From: Nitrospirota bacterium
GTDB lineage: Bacteria; Nitrospirota; Nitrospiria; Nitrospirales; Nitrospiraceae
Direction: 5' to 3'
NCBI GenBank assembly: GCA_023248295.1
Contig: JAHFEU010000002.1
Coordinates: 9,858-49,209, forward strand
Length of the DNA stretch: 39,352 bases
The notes under the pieces were generated by a model. It saw only the letters and a program-made list of their open reading frames with translations. It made no database searches and was not told the DNA's origin. Shown piece after piece: positions 17,805-25,854 of the stretch. Numbering within the stretch: the stretch's first letter is position 1; the number at the start of each line of letters is the position of its first letter. The position numbers and the translations under genes were made by a program.

Positions 17805-18935
17805 ATGCCGCGCATTCTGATCGTGACCGGTGAGGCATCCGGCGACCTGCACGGCGCCAACTTGGCGGCGGCCCTCCGAGCGCTCAGACCCGACGTGGAC
17901 ATCCTGGGCGTGGGGGGACCCAAGCTGAGAGCCGCCGGCGTCCGGTTGGTCCAGGGCATCGAGCGCCTGGATGTGATGGGGATGATCAGGCTGGCCGAGC
18001 TGCGGGTCGCGCTCCGCAACTACGCCACGCTGGCCCGCTTTCTGCGCCGGGAGTCCTTCGACGCCGTGGTCTTCGTGGATAACCCGGGGTTGAACCTGCG
18101 GCTGGCCCGTGTGGCAAAGGGGGCGGGGCATCGGGTCGTCTATTACATCGCTCCCCAAATTTGGGCCTGGCGCCCTGGCCGGATCCGGCTCATCTCGCGC
18201 GTGGTGGACCGCATGATCGTCATCCTGCCGTTCGAGGAGGCTCTGTACCGGCAGGCGGGAGTTCCCTGCACGTTCGTGGGGCACCCGCTGTTGGACGCCG
18301 TGGCCCCGTCGTATGATCGGGCTGAACTGCGCAAGCGGTTCGGGTTCAAGACGTCTGCCCCGGTGGTCGGACTGCTGCCCGGAAGCCGCGAGCGGGAGGT
18401 CCGGTCGTTGGTACCGGTGATGATGGAAGCCGCGGCGCGGATGGCGCGGTGGCATCCGGGGCTCCAGGTCGTGGTCGCGCAGGCCTCTTGGATCAGGGAG
18501 GGCCTCATCGAGGAGTTGGCGGCCGGCGGCGGTTTGGGCGTGCGAGTCGTCTGCGACCAGCCCAACGAGGTCATGGCCGCCTCGGATCTCCTGTTGGTCG
18601 CGTCAGGAACCGCCACGCTCCAGGCGGCCGTAATTGGCACCCCGATGGTGATCACCTACCGAACGTCGTGGATCTCATATTGGCTGGCGCGCCTGCTGAT
18701 CCGGGTTAACTGGATCGGGCTGGTCAATATCGTGGCGGGCCGCGGGATCGTGCCGGAGCTCGTCCAGCATGAGGCCACCGCCGAGCGGCTGAGCGAAGAA
18801 GGCCACCGGCTGCTCCGCGACGAGGCGGCCCTCGGCGGAATGCGTGCGGCCTTCCGGGCGGTGCGGGACTCGCTCGGCTCACCGGGCGCTTCACGGCGCG
18901 CCGCGGAAGCGGTGCTGAAGGAGTGCCGGGCATGA
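17805..18935 (+). CDS. lpxB: lipid-A-disaccharide synthase LpxB
   Basis: This 376-residue GT19 glycosyltransferase joins UDP-2,3-diacylglucosamine to lipid X, giving the lipid A disaccharide on the inner face of the inner membrane. Its hallmarks are GEASGDLHGANL at residues 8-19, VFVDNPGLNLRLA, YYIAPQIWAWRPGRI, FVGHPLLD, LLPGSREREV and ASGTATLQAAV. ATG 17805 gives the standard N-terminus; the open frame upstream belongs to the repeat and to another reading frame of the previous gene. The stop overlaps the msbA start. Confidence 0.96.
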   Translation: MPRILIVTGEASGDLHGANLAAALRALRPDVDILGVGGPKLRAAGVRLVQGIERLDVMGMIRLAELRVALRNYATLARFLRRESFDAVVFVDNPGLNLRLARVAKGAGHRVVYYIAPQIWAWRPGRIRLISRVVDRMIVILPFEEALYRQAGVPCTFVGHPLLDAVAPSYDRAELRKRFGFKTSAPVVGLLPGSREREVRSLVPVMMEAAARMARWHPGLQVVVAQASWIREGLIEELAAGGGLGVRVVCDQPNEVMAASDLLLVASGTATLQAAVIGTPMVITYRTSWISYWLARLLIRVNWIGLVNIVAGRGIVPELVQHEATAERLSEEGHRLLRDEAALGGMRAAFRAVRDSLGSPGASRRAAEAVLKECRA

Positions 18936-20671
18936 CGCTGTTTCTCCGGCTCCTTCGCTATCTGTGGCAGTATCGGCTGCGCCTGGTGGCCGCCTTCCTC
19001 TGTTCCGCGCTGGTGGCCGGCCTGACGGCGGCCTATGCCTGGCTGGTCCGGCCGGTGCTGGACGGCATCTTCATCAGCAAGGATCAATTCCTGCTGATGG
19101 TGCTGCCGCTGGCGATCCTGGGTGTGGCCGTGCTCAAAGGAATCTTCAGCTACGGGCAGAACTACCTGATGAGCTACGTCGGCAATCAGGTGATCACCGA
19201 CGTCCGTCAGGAGCTGTTCCTTCAGCTCATGCGCCTGCCGGTCGGATTCCACGATTCCACGACCTCCGGGCGGCTGATGTCGCGCGTGATCAACGACGTG
19301 AATTTGATGGCCAACGCCGTTGCGGGTGTCCTGAAGGATCTCTTCCAGCAGGGGTTGACCTTCGTCGCAATGATGGGAGTGATCTTCTATCAGAACTGGA
19401 AGCTGGCGGCGGTCTCGGTCATCGTGACCCCGCTCTCGTTCGTGACCATGGTCCGGATGGGCCAGCGCCTGCGGGGATTGTCAACGCGCGGGCAGGAAAA
19501 GATCGGCGATATGGCCTCGGCGTTGCAGGAGACCCTCGCCGGAATCCGGATCGTGAAGGCCTTTGGTCGAGAGGACTCCGAAGCGCTGCGGTTTCGTGAC
19601 AGCAATAAAGCGTATCTACGCGCCACCATGAAGGCGACGCAGGTCTCGTCCCTCGCGTCTTCGCGAATGGAGGTGATCGGTGTCCTGGGCGTCGTCACGA
19701 TCATCTGGTACGGGGGCTACCTGGTGATCGATGGCACGATGACGCCGGGCGCCTTCTTCTCGTTCCTGGCGGCGATGTTCATGGCCTACACCCCGATCAA
19801 ACGCCTGGCGGGAGCCAACAATACCATTCAGCAGGCGCTCGCGGCTGCCGAACGGGTCTTCCAGGTCCTGGATCTGCCGAACGAGCTGGACCGGGACCGG
19901 GGGGGCCACGAGCTGCAGCCCCTCACCCGCTCGCTGGAGTTCAGAGGGGTGAGTTTCCGCTATGAAGGGAGCGGCGCGCCGGCTCTCATGGGCATTCATC
20001 TGTCGGTGAAGGCTGGAGAAGTCCTGGCGCTGGTCGGCAGCAGCGGGAGCGGAAAGACCACGCTGGCCAGCCTCGTGCCACGTTTCTACGAGCCTGCCGA
20101 AGGCTCTATCCTGATCGACGGCCAGGATATCCGGCAGTGCACGCTCCGGTCTCTCCGCAGTCAGATCGGGATCGTCTCACAGGACACCGTGCTGTTCGAT
20201 GACACCGTGAAGAACAACATCGCCTACGGACGGGCGGGGGCCACGGACCAAGACGTGGAGAAGGCGGCAAGACTGGCCTACGCGCACGAGTTCATCACTC
20301 GGCTGCCGGAGGGATATCACACGCTCATCGGAGAAAACGGGATCAAGCTCTCGGGGGGAGAGCGGCAGCGGTTGGCGATCGCCCGGGCCATCTTGCGGGA
20401 CCCGCCCATTTTGATCTTGGACGAGGCGACTTCCTCATTGGATTCCGAGTCCGAGCGGATGGTCCAGCTCGCGTTCTCCAACTTGATGAGGAACCGGACC
20501 ACGCTCGTGATCGCGCACCGGCTCTCCACGGTGCAGAGCGCGGATCGGATCGTGGTCCTGGACCGAGGCAGTATCGTGGAATCCGGGTCACATGAGGAGT
20601 TGCTGCAGCGAGGGGGACTGTACAAGCGGTTCCATGCGGTGCAGTTCCAGGACATGGACGCGCCTCGTTAA
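18932..20671 (+). CDS. msbA: lipid A export ABC transporter MsbA
   Basis: This 579-residue ABC half-transporter flips lipid A-core across the inner membrane as a homodimer. It has a six-helix transmembrane domain (residues ~1-310, including the GRLMSRVINDVN coupling region) followed by a nucleotide-binding domain with Walker A GSSGSGKTT, Q-loop IVSQDTVLFDDTV, signature LSGGERQRLAIARA, Walker B ILILDEATSSLD and the switch His in VIAHRLST. ATG 18932 overlaps the lpxB stop (ATGA); a GTG at 18923 is in frame. The lipid A context supports MsbA over a generic exporter. Confidence 0.92.
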   Translation: MTLFLRLLRYLWQYRLRLVAAFLCSALVAGLTAAYAWLVRPVLDGIFISKDQFLLMVLPLAILGVAVLKGIFSYGQNYLMSYVGNQVITDVRQELFLQLMRLPVGFHDSTTSGRLMSRVINDVNLMANAVAGVLKDLFQQGLTFVAMMGVIFYQNWKLAAVSVIVTPLSFVTMVRMGQRLRGLSTRGQEKIGDMASALQETLAGIRIVKAFGREDSEALRFRDSNKAYLRATMKATQVSSLASSRMEVIGVLGVVTIIWYGGYLVIDGTMTPGAFFSFLAAMFMAYTPIKRLAGANNTIQQALAAAERVFQVLDLPNELDRDRGGHELQPLTRSLEFRGVSFRYEGSGAPALMGIHLSVKAGEVLALVGSSGSGKTTLASLVPRFYEPAEGSILIDGQDIRQCTLRSLRSQIGIVSQDTVLFDDTVKNNIAYGRAGATDQDVEKAARLAYAHEFITRLPEGYHTLIGENGIKLSGGERQRLAIARAILRDPPILILDEATSSLDSESERMVQLAFSNLMRNRTTLVIAHRLSTVQSADRIVVLDRGSIVESGSHEELLQRGGLYKRFHAVQFQDMDAPR

Positions 20672-20687
20672 ACGGCACGCATCAATA

Positions 20688-20759
20688 GTGAACCGTGGAC
20701 CATCGAAGGATGCGACAGACTTCACAACAAGTCAGGATGTGACGTACACTGGGGTTCAC
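20688..20759. repeat. weak inverted repeat, GTGAACC/GGTTCAC
   Basis: GTGAACC (20688-20694) and GGTTCAC (20753-20759) are perfect complements about 58 bp apart, and GATTCACG-like units follow the right arm. It may be a degraded member of the junction palindromes, but it is much weaker than the others. Confidence 0.3.
20721..20750 (+). promoter_or_regulatory. possible promoter before the DUF374 gene
   Basis: TTCACA (20721-20726) and TACACT (20745-20750) are 18 bp apart, about 25 bases before the next ATG. This is a moderate match in the 105-base gap after msbA, where a secondary promoter for the downstream core genes would be reasonable. Confidence 0.3.
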
Positions 20760-20776
20760 GATTCACGTTCAACGAC

Positions 20777-21432
20777 ATGGTCACGTGGCTAAAACAGACG
20801 CTGCTCCCGCCCATCGGGGCCTGGCTGATCCGGCTCTTGGGGAAGGCCGTCCGCATCCGGACGGAAGGAGCCGAGACCGTGGATGAGCTGTACCGTCAAG
20901 GCCGGCGCATGATCATCGCGTTCTGGCACGGGCGGCAGCTCATGATGCCCCTTACCTATCGTGGAGCACAGGCGCATATCCTCATCAGTCAGCACCGCGA
21001 CGGAGAGTTGATCCATCGTATCGTGAGCCGCTTCGGGTTCCGTTCGGTGAGGGGATCCACGACCCGCGGCGGTGCCGCGGCCCTCCGACAGCTCATCGAG
21101 CTCGGGCATTCAGGCGTGGACCTGGTGGTCACACCAGACGGACCCCAGGGCCCGCGGCAGGTGGTCCAGATCGGGGTGATCCACCTGGCGAAGGCCACCG
21201 GCCTCCCGATCGTTCCGCTCACGTTCAGCTGCTCAAAAAAAAAGTCTTCGTGAGTTGGGACCGGTTCCTGCTGCCGTATCCGTTCGGCCGAGGACTGTTC
21301 CTGTGGGGGAAGCCGATCTGGGTCTCGCCTGAGGCGACGGAGGCCGATCTGGAATCCAAGCGGGTCGAGCTTGAGGAGGCCCTGAACCGGATCACGGCGG
21401 AAGCCGACGCGGCCGTGATGCGTGAAGGGTGA
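20777..21432 (+). pseudogene. DUF374 / lysophospholipid acyltransferase-like gene interrupted by a -1 frameshift
   Basis: The first frame (20777-21253) encodes the start of a DUF374 protein: AFWHGRQLMMPL with a conserved His, SQHRDGELI, RGSTTRGGAAALR and VTPDGPQGPR. The second frame (to 21432) continues it with VSWDRFLLPYPFGRGLFLWGKP. They join only by a -1 shift at nine A's (21235-21243). Without the shift the protein ends SCSKKKSS at TGA 21251-21253, losing about 60 residues. The family is thought to transfer acyl chains to lipids and sits here between msbA and waaA. The A-AAA-AAG heptamer at the break could allow ribosomal or transcriptional slippage, so the gene may be functional. Sequencing error in a homopolymer is the simplest alternative. 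Confidence 0.82.
21238..21244 (+). promoter_or_regulatory. candidate -1 slippery heptamer A-AAA-AAG
   Basis: In the zero frame the codons are TCA AAA AAA AAG TCT TCG TGA. The heptamer is in register for -1 slippage, the same kind used in E. coli dnaX. A shift gives Val-Phe-Val-Ser-Trp, the expected continuation. I see no strong downstream hairpin or upstream Shine-Dalgarno stimulator. Confidence 0.45.
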
Positions 21433-21484
21433 AGCGTATCTCGTCGGAGTCTTCACGAGATACGAGATACGAACGACGAAATCC
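21429..21484. repeat. type A inverted repeat, copy 1 (before waaA)
   Basis: It starts GTGAAGCGTATCTCGTC and folds on ACGAGATACGA; further ATACGA/ACGACGA units follow to the waaA ATG at 21485. The first ~38 bases match copies 2 and 3 almost exactly. It overlaps the stop of the preceding DUF374 gene (21430-21432). Confidence 0.9.
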
Positions 21485-22915
21485 ATGTGGTATCTCGCAT
21501 ACAATATCCTGCTGATCCTGGCTTCGCCGTTCATCGCCTTGATCCTCCTGGCCAAGAAGCGATGTCGGCCTGGTCTCGCCCAGCGACTGGGTTGGTCCGG
21601 CGGTTTGTTTGGTTTGTTTCGCTCATCTGGTTTGTTTGGTTGGTTAGGACTAAAAAAACTAGAGAAACTAGACAAACCAAATAAACCGGACAAACCGGTT
21701 TTGTGGGTCCACGCCGTGTCGCTCGGCGAGGTGGTGGCGGTTGTGCCGCTGGTGCGCCTGCTCCACAGTCGGTACCCGGAGTATCGACTGGTGGTCTCGA
21801 CGGTCACCGACACCGGACGGGAGGCGGTGGAGCAGCGGCTCGCCGGCGTGGCCGAACACCGTTATGCTCCGTTGGATTTTCCGTGGGTCGTCTCGCGCGT
21901 CGTGGGGAGGCTGAACCCGGCCGCCTTTCTCTTCGTCGAGACGGAGCTGTGGCCGAATCTTCTCAGAGCGCTCTCGCGGCGCGGCGTGCCGTCCATCTTG
22001 GTCAACGGCCGATTGTCGTCCCAGTCGTTCAAAGGGTACGGGCTCGTCCGGCCCTTCATCAGTCGGGTGCTCGAGACCGTCACGTTCTGCTTGATGCAGT
22101 CTGGACGGGACGCCGAACGCATGGTCGCACTGGGCGCCGCGCCGACCCGCGTGCTGCGCACCGGGAACATGAAATTCGATCAGCCCGTCCCCGGCCACGC
22201 GGGCCAGCAGGATGGGCTCTCGCGTCGCGAGATCAATCTGGCCGAGCATGAAGAGTTGATCGTGGCCGGGAGCACCCACCCGGGGGAAGAGGAGCAACTC
22301 TTGTCCTGCTACCAGACCCTGCTCCGGGAGTTCCCTTCGTTGGTCCTCCTGCTCGCCCCCCGTCACGTAGAACGAGCGGCTGCCGTCGAAGCCGCCGTGA
22401 GGTCGAGAGGGTTGGCGGCTGTGCGTCGGAGCGCATTCCGTGAACTCGGCGCGACCTCGCGTCAACACGGGGCTCCCCGAGTGGTGATCCTGGACACGCG
22501 AGGGGAGCTGGCGGCTGTCTACCAGCATGCGGTCCTTTCATTCGTGGGCGGGACGCTGCTACCGGTGGGGGGCCATAATCTCCTGGAGCCTGCGGTCTGG
22601 AGCAAGCCTGTGTTCTTCGGACCCCACACCGACCATTGCGCGGAGGTGGCCGAACTTCTAGTCCGGGCCGGCGGCGCGGTGCGGGTCCGCGACGGGGTTG
22701 AACTGGCTGCCGAGATGGCCGGGCTGCTTCGAGACCGGGCGGGTCTGCACCGCATGGGTGCGGCGGCCCGGGGAGTGGTCATCGAAAACCAGGGGGCGGT
22801 CGAGCGAAGCCTCGAGCTGATCGGACGCGTACTGGGGAGCCGTGAGCGCTCTGATGGGAAGCTGCCGGTCGGCCAATCCTCCCATGCCGCGGGCATGGCG
22901 AAGGTTGAGCGATGA
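21485..22915 (+). CDS. waaA: Kdo transferase (3-deoxy-D-manno-octulosonic-acid transferase)
   Basis: This 476-residue GT30 enzyme adds Kdo from CMP-Kdo to the lipid A precursor at the cytoplasmic face. An N-terminal membrane anchor (residues 1-25) is followed by a GT-B fold with the catalytic-type Glu in WVHAVSLGE, VSTVTDTGRE, FVETELWPNL, NGRLSS, AGSTHPGEE, LAPRH and GGHNLLEPA. Residues 40-71, between anchor and catalytic domain, are encoded by the type B palindrome: a Gly/Leu/Phe-rich stretch followed by a Lys/Pro/Asp/Asn-rich one. ATG 21485 matches the usual N-terminus; the frame is open from 21422 only across the upstream repeat. Confidence 0.93.
   Translation: MWYLAYNILLILASPFIALILLAKKRCRPGLAQRLGWSGGLFGLFRSSGLFGWLGLKKLEKLDKPNKPDKPVLWVHAVSLGEVVAVVPLVRLLHSRYPEYRLVVSTVTDTGREAVEQRLAGVAEHRYAPLDFPWVVSRVVGRLNPAAFLFVETELWPNLLRALSRRGVPSILVNGRLSSQSFKGYGLVRPFISRVLETVTFCLMQSGRDAERMVALGAAPTRVLRTGNMKFDQPVPGHAGQQDGLSRREINLAEHEELIVAGSTHPGEEEQLLSCYQTLLREFPSLVLLLAPRHVERAAAVEAAVRSRGLAAVRRSAFRELGATSRQHGAPRVVILDTRGELAAVYQHAVLSFVGGTLLPVGGHNLLEPAVWSKPVFFGPHTDHCAEVAELLVRAGGAVRVRDGVELAAEMAGLLRDRAGLHRMGAAARGVVIENQGAVERSLELIGRVLGSRERSDGKLPVGQSSHAAGMAKVER
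21602..21697. repeat. type B inverted repeat, copy 1 (inside waaA)
   Basis: The left arm (21602-21647) is built of 9-bp units like GGTTTGTTT. The right arm (21659-21697) has the complementary ACAAACCAAATAAACC units. The 96-bp element equals exactly 32 codons and keeps the waaA frame open. Its AT-rich composition contrasts sharply with the flanking coding sequence. Confidence 0.9.
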
Positions 22916-22922
22916 AGAGAGC

Positions 22923-24068
22923 ATGATGGACCTCAGCGAGCGCAAGGCTCTGGGCGGTTATCAGGAGAGGTCCCGCGCATTGCCTGTTACCGGTCTCATA
23001 GGACCCGGGATTAGCGAGCGTCGTTCCTCATTCCTCAGGTGGCCGCTTCGGGCGCTGGCCTTGCCCTATGGGCTCGCGGTCCGGGCGCGCGCCGCGCTGT
23101 ACGAGCGAGGCTGGCTGCCCCGGCGAAGGCTGCCCTGTCGTGTGGTGAGCGTCGGCAACCTGACTGTCGGGGGAACCGGAAAGACTCCGGTCGTGATCTC
23201 GATCGCGGAATGGCTGCTCGCCCGCGGCAAACGGGTCGGGGTGCTGAGCCGGGGCTATCGCCGGCGGAGCCGGGCGCCGCGGCTGCTGGTCTCGGACGGC
23301 CGGACGATCCTGGAGGGGCCGGCTGATGCGGGAGATGAGCCGCATCTGATCGCGTGGCGATGCCCCGGGGCGGTCGTCGCGGTCGGGTCGGATCGGTACC
23401 GCCTGGGCCGATGGGTTCTGGAGCGGTTTCCGATCGATTATTTCGTGCTGGACGACGGCTTCCAGCATCTCGCGTTGCACCGCGATGTGGATCTGCTGCT
23501 GATCGATGCCTCCGATCCGGCGGGGCTGGAGGCGCTGCTGCCGGCCGGCCGTCTCCGGGAGCCGCTGGCAGCAGCGTCCCGCGCCAGCGCGCTGCTGCTG
23601 ACGCGAGCCGATGTGGCTGCCGGTCCGAATACGCTCTTGGCTCCGATCCGAGCGGCGACCGGGCGCGACAGTCGGCCGATCCTCATCCGGTTCAGGCCTG
23701 AGGCCTTCGTGAACATGGTCACGGGGGGAATCGAGGAGGTGGCGTCCGTGTCGGGGCGCACGGCGGTGACCTTCAGCGGGATCGCGAATGCCGCCTCGTT
23801 CCGGACATTGCTGGCTGACCAGGGGGTGAAGATCCTCGACGACTTGGTCTTTCCGGATCATCACGCCTATACCGCCGGAGACCTGAACCTGATCAGAGAC
23901 CGGGCAGGGCGGTGCGGCGCGGACATGATCGTGACGACAGAAAAGGACGCCGTGAAGGTGGCGACGCTGGTTTCCCGGACGGACCGGCTCTGGGCGCTAC
24001 GGCTCCGCACCGAGATCATGGAAGGACAAGAGCGGCTGGAGGGGTTGCTCCTGGGAGAACCAGTGTGA
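22923..24068 (+). CDS. lpxK: tetraacyldisaccharide 4'-kinase LpxK
   Basis: This protein (381 residues from this start) phosphorylates the 4' position of the lipid A disaccharide at the inner membrane. The P-loop is VGNLTVGGTGKTP, preceded by an amphipathic LYERGWLPRRRLP segment. SRGYRRRS, GDEPHLIAWRCPGA, LDDGFQHLALHRD and VTTEKDAVK are typical. GAAGAGAG just before tandem ATGs at 22923/22926 supports this start. About 45 N-terminal residues precede the conserved part, so a later start cannot be excluded; an ATG at 22842 would overlap waaA. Confidence 0.92.
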   Translation: MMDLSERKALGGYQERSRALPVTGLIGPGISERRSSFLRWPLRALALPYGLAVRARAALYERGWLPRRRLPCRVVSVGNLTVGGTGKTPVVISIAEWLLARGKRVGVLSRGYRRRSRAPRLLVSDGRTILEGPADAGDEPHLIAWRCPGAVVAVGSDRYRLGRWVLERFPIDYFVLDDGFQHLALHRDVDLLLIDASDPAGLEALLPAGRLREPLAAASRASALLLTRADVAAGPNTLLAPIRAATGRDSRPILIRFRPEAFVNMVTGGIEEVASVSGRTAVTFSGIANAASFRTLLADQGVKILDDLVFPDHHAYTAGDLNLIRDRAGRCGADMIVTTEKDAVKVATLVSRTDRLWALRLRTEIMEGQERLEGLLLGEPV

Positions 24069-24129
24069 GTTTTGTGTTTTGAGTTTTCTTCAGACCACTA
24101 AGAACTTACAATTCAAAACTCAAGACTCG
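24063..24129. repeat. iterated inverted repeat, GTTTTGAGTTTTGTG type
   Basis: The left arm (24063-24091) reads GAGTTTTGTGTTTTGAG. The right arm (24104-24129) reads CAATTCAAAACTCAAGACTC. It contains the lpxK stop (24066-24068) and ends 12 bases before the waaF ATG. No clear ribosome site is visible between repeat and start codon. Confidence 0.85.
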
Positions 24130-24141
24130 TTCCCATTGCGT

Positions 24142-25854
24142 ATGAAGAAGGATTCGATCAAGCGAATCGTCGTGCGGGGACCTAACTGGATCGGCGACGC
24201 CGTCATGGGCGAGCCTGCGCTGAGCGCGCTGCGCGGGCTGTTTCCGGCCGCCGAGATCACGTTGCTGGTCAAGCCGACGATCGCGGAGTTGCTGGGTAAC
24301 CATCCGGGGCTGGACCGGATTCTGGTCTATGACAGCCGCCGCCAGCATGCCGGGCTCACCGGCAAGTGGGGACTGGCGCGCGCACTACGCCGCCTGCGGT
24401 TCGATCTGGCGATCCTGTTTCAGAACGCCTTTGAGGCCGCCTTGCTGACCTTCCTGGCTGGGATTCCGCGCCGGTACGGCTACGCGACCGACGGCAGGAG
24501 CCTGCTGCTGACGGATCCGATCGCGGTACCGGAACGGACAAGGGTTGTTCATCAAACCGAGTATTACCTGGAACTCCTTCGGCCGCTGGGCGCGGACGGG
24601 CCGTCCGCCTCCCCCCGACTGTTTCTCTCGGATGGCGAGGTGGATGCGATGCGCCGCAGGCTCGCTCAAGCCGGCATCGGCGAGACCGACCTCGTCGTGG
24701 GACTCAATCCAGGCTCCACCTACGGAAGCGCCAAGCGGTGGCTGCCGGAACGCTTTGCCGAGACGGCGGACCGGCTGGCGCTGGAGCACGGGGGCAAGGG
24801 CTTGCGGGTGGTGATCGTGGGAGCACGGGGCGAAGAAGCTCTGGGCCGGGCCATCGCCGAGAAGATGCAGGCCAAGCCGGTCTTGCTTTCGGGCCACACC
24901 TCCATCCGAGAACTGATGGCGGTGATCAACCGCTGCGGGCTGTTCATCACCAACGACACCGGGCCGATGCATATCGCGGCCGCGTTCGGCATCCCGGTCG
25001 TCGCCGTGTTCGGGCCGACCGATTCACGGACCACCTCGCCGTTCGGGAACGGGCACACCATCGTGCGTCATCCGGTTGAGTGCTCCCCCTGTCTCTTGCG
25101 CGAGTGCCCGATCGACCACCGGTGCATGACGCGGGTCTCGGTCGAACAGGTCTATGCAGCGGCAGTCAAAGGGTTATCTAGTTTGTCTGGTTCGTCTGGT
25201 TTATCTCGTTCTAGCGGAACAAACCAAATAAACCAGACAAACCAAACAAACCGTCTGAACGGAGTGACCGTCTTTCTGGACCGGGACGGCACGCTGAACC
25301 GGGACACCGGCTATGTCAAGACGCCGGAGGAGCTTGAGCTGTTCCCCGGCTCGGTCAGGGCCGTGGCTCGCTTGAAGCGGGCCGGCGCGCGCGTCGTACT
25401 GACCACGAATCAGTCCGGGGTCGCCCGTGGACTGCTCACGACTGCCGCGCTGGACGCCATTCACGCGCGACTGCGCGCGCTCCTGGAGGCAGGCGGCGCG
25501 TCGCTCGACGCGATCTACTATTGCCCTCACCATCCCGATGATGCCTGCTCCTGCCGGAAGCCCCAGACCGGTCTGGTGGACCGGGCGGTTGGTGAACTCG
25601 GCCTTGACCCGTCACGGGCCTACGTGGTGGGGGATCAGAACCGAGACATGGAGTTGGCCCGAAGGATTGGAGCGCGAAGCGTCCTGGTGATGACCGGTCC
25701 GACGAGCCAGGAGGCCCTCGGCCTGATGAAGTCGGATGGACTGCGGCCGGATCACGTGGCGGCCAGACTGGACGAGGCGGTAGATTGGATCATGCAGGAC
25801 GCGGCGAAGATGGAAGACCGGCAGTGGTCGTTCCCCGGGAGCCCGCAATGGTAA
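24142..25854 (+). CDS. waaF-gmhB: heptosyltransferase II fused to D,D-heptose 1,7-bisphosphate phosphatase (WaaF-GmhB)
   Basis: This 570-residue protein has two enzymes. Residues ~1-343 are a GT9 heptosyltransferase of WaaF type: [49 protein letters not shown] and the [10 protein letters not shown] cysteine segment. Residues ~374-570 are a HAD phosphatase of GmhB type: [11 protein letters not shown] (nucleophile and acid Asp), [10 protein letters not shown], zinc-site [17 protein letters not shown] and [11 protein letters not shown]. GmhB makes the phosphatase step toward ADP-heptose, which WaaF then uses. The joining linker (~344-371, Ser/Gly then Asn/Thr/Gln-rich) is encoded by the type B palindrome. 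ATG 24142 is chosen because upstream frame sequence is repeat. The stop overlaps the next start. Confidence 0.92.
   Translation: MKKDSIKRIVVRGPNWIGDAVMGEPALSALRGLFPAAEITLLVKPTIAELLGNHPGLDRILVYDSRRQHAGLTGKWGLARALRRLRFDLAILFQNAFEAALLTFLAGIPRRYGYATDGRSLLLTDPIAVPERTRVVHQTEYYLELLRPLGADGPSASPRLFLSDGEVDAMRRRLAQAGIGETDLVVGLNPGSTYGSAKRWLPERFAETADRLALEHGGKGLRVVIVGARGEEALGRAIAEKMQAKPVLLSGHTSIRELMAVINRCGLFITNDTGPMHIAAAFGIPVVAVFGPTDSRTTSPFGNGHTIVRHPVECSPCLLRECPIDHRCMTRVSVEQVYAAAVKGLSSLSGSSGLSRSSGTNQINQTNQTNRLNGVTVFLDRDGTLNRDTGYVKTPEELELFPGSVRAVARLKRAGARVVLTTNQSGVARGLLTTAALDAIHARLRALLEAGGASLDAIYYCPHHPDDACSCRKPQTGLVDRAVGELGLDPSRAYVVGDQNRDMELARRIGARSVLVMTGPTSQEALGLMKSDGLRPDHVAARLDEAVDWIMQDAAKMEDRQWSFPGSPQW
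25171..25252. repeat. type B inverted repeat, copy 2 (inside the waaF-gmhB fusion)
   Basis: The left arm (25171-25214) has 9-bp units such as GTTTGTCTG and GTTCGTCTG. The right arm (25216-25252) has ACCAAATAA, ACCAGACAA and ACCAAACAA. It falls exactly between the two enzyme domains and supplies the linker. The right arm is read in a different frame than in copy 1, so the DNA, not the peptide, is what the copies share. Confidence 0.92.
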
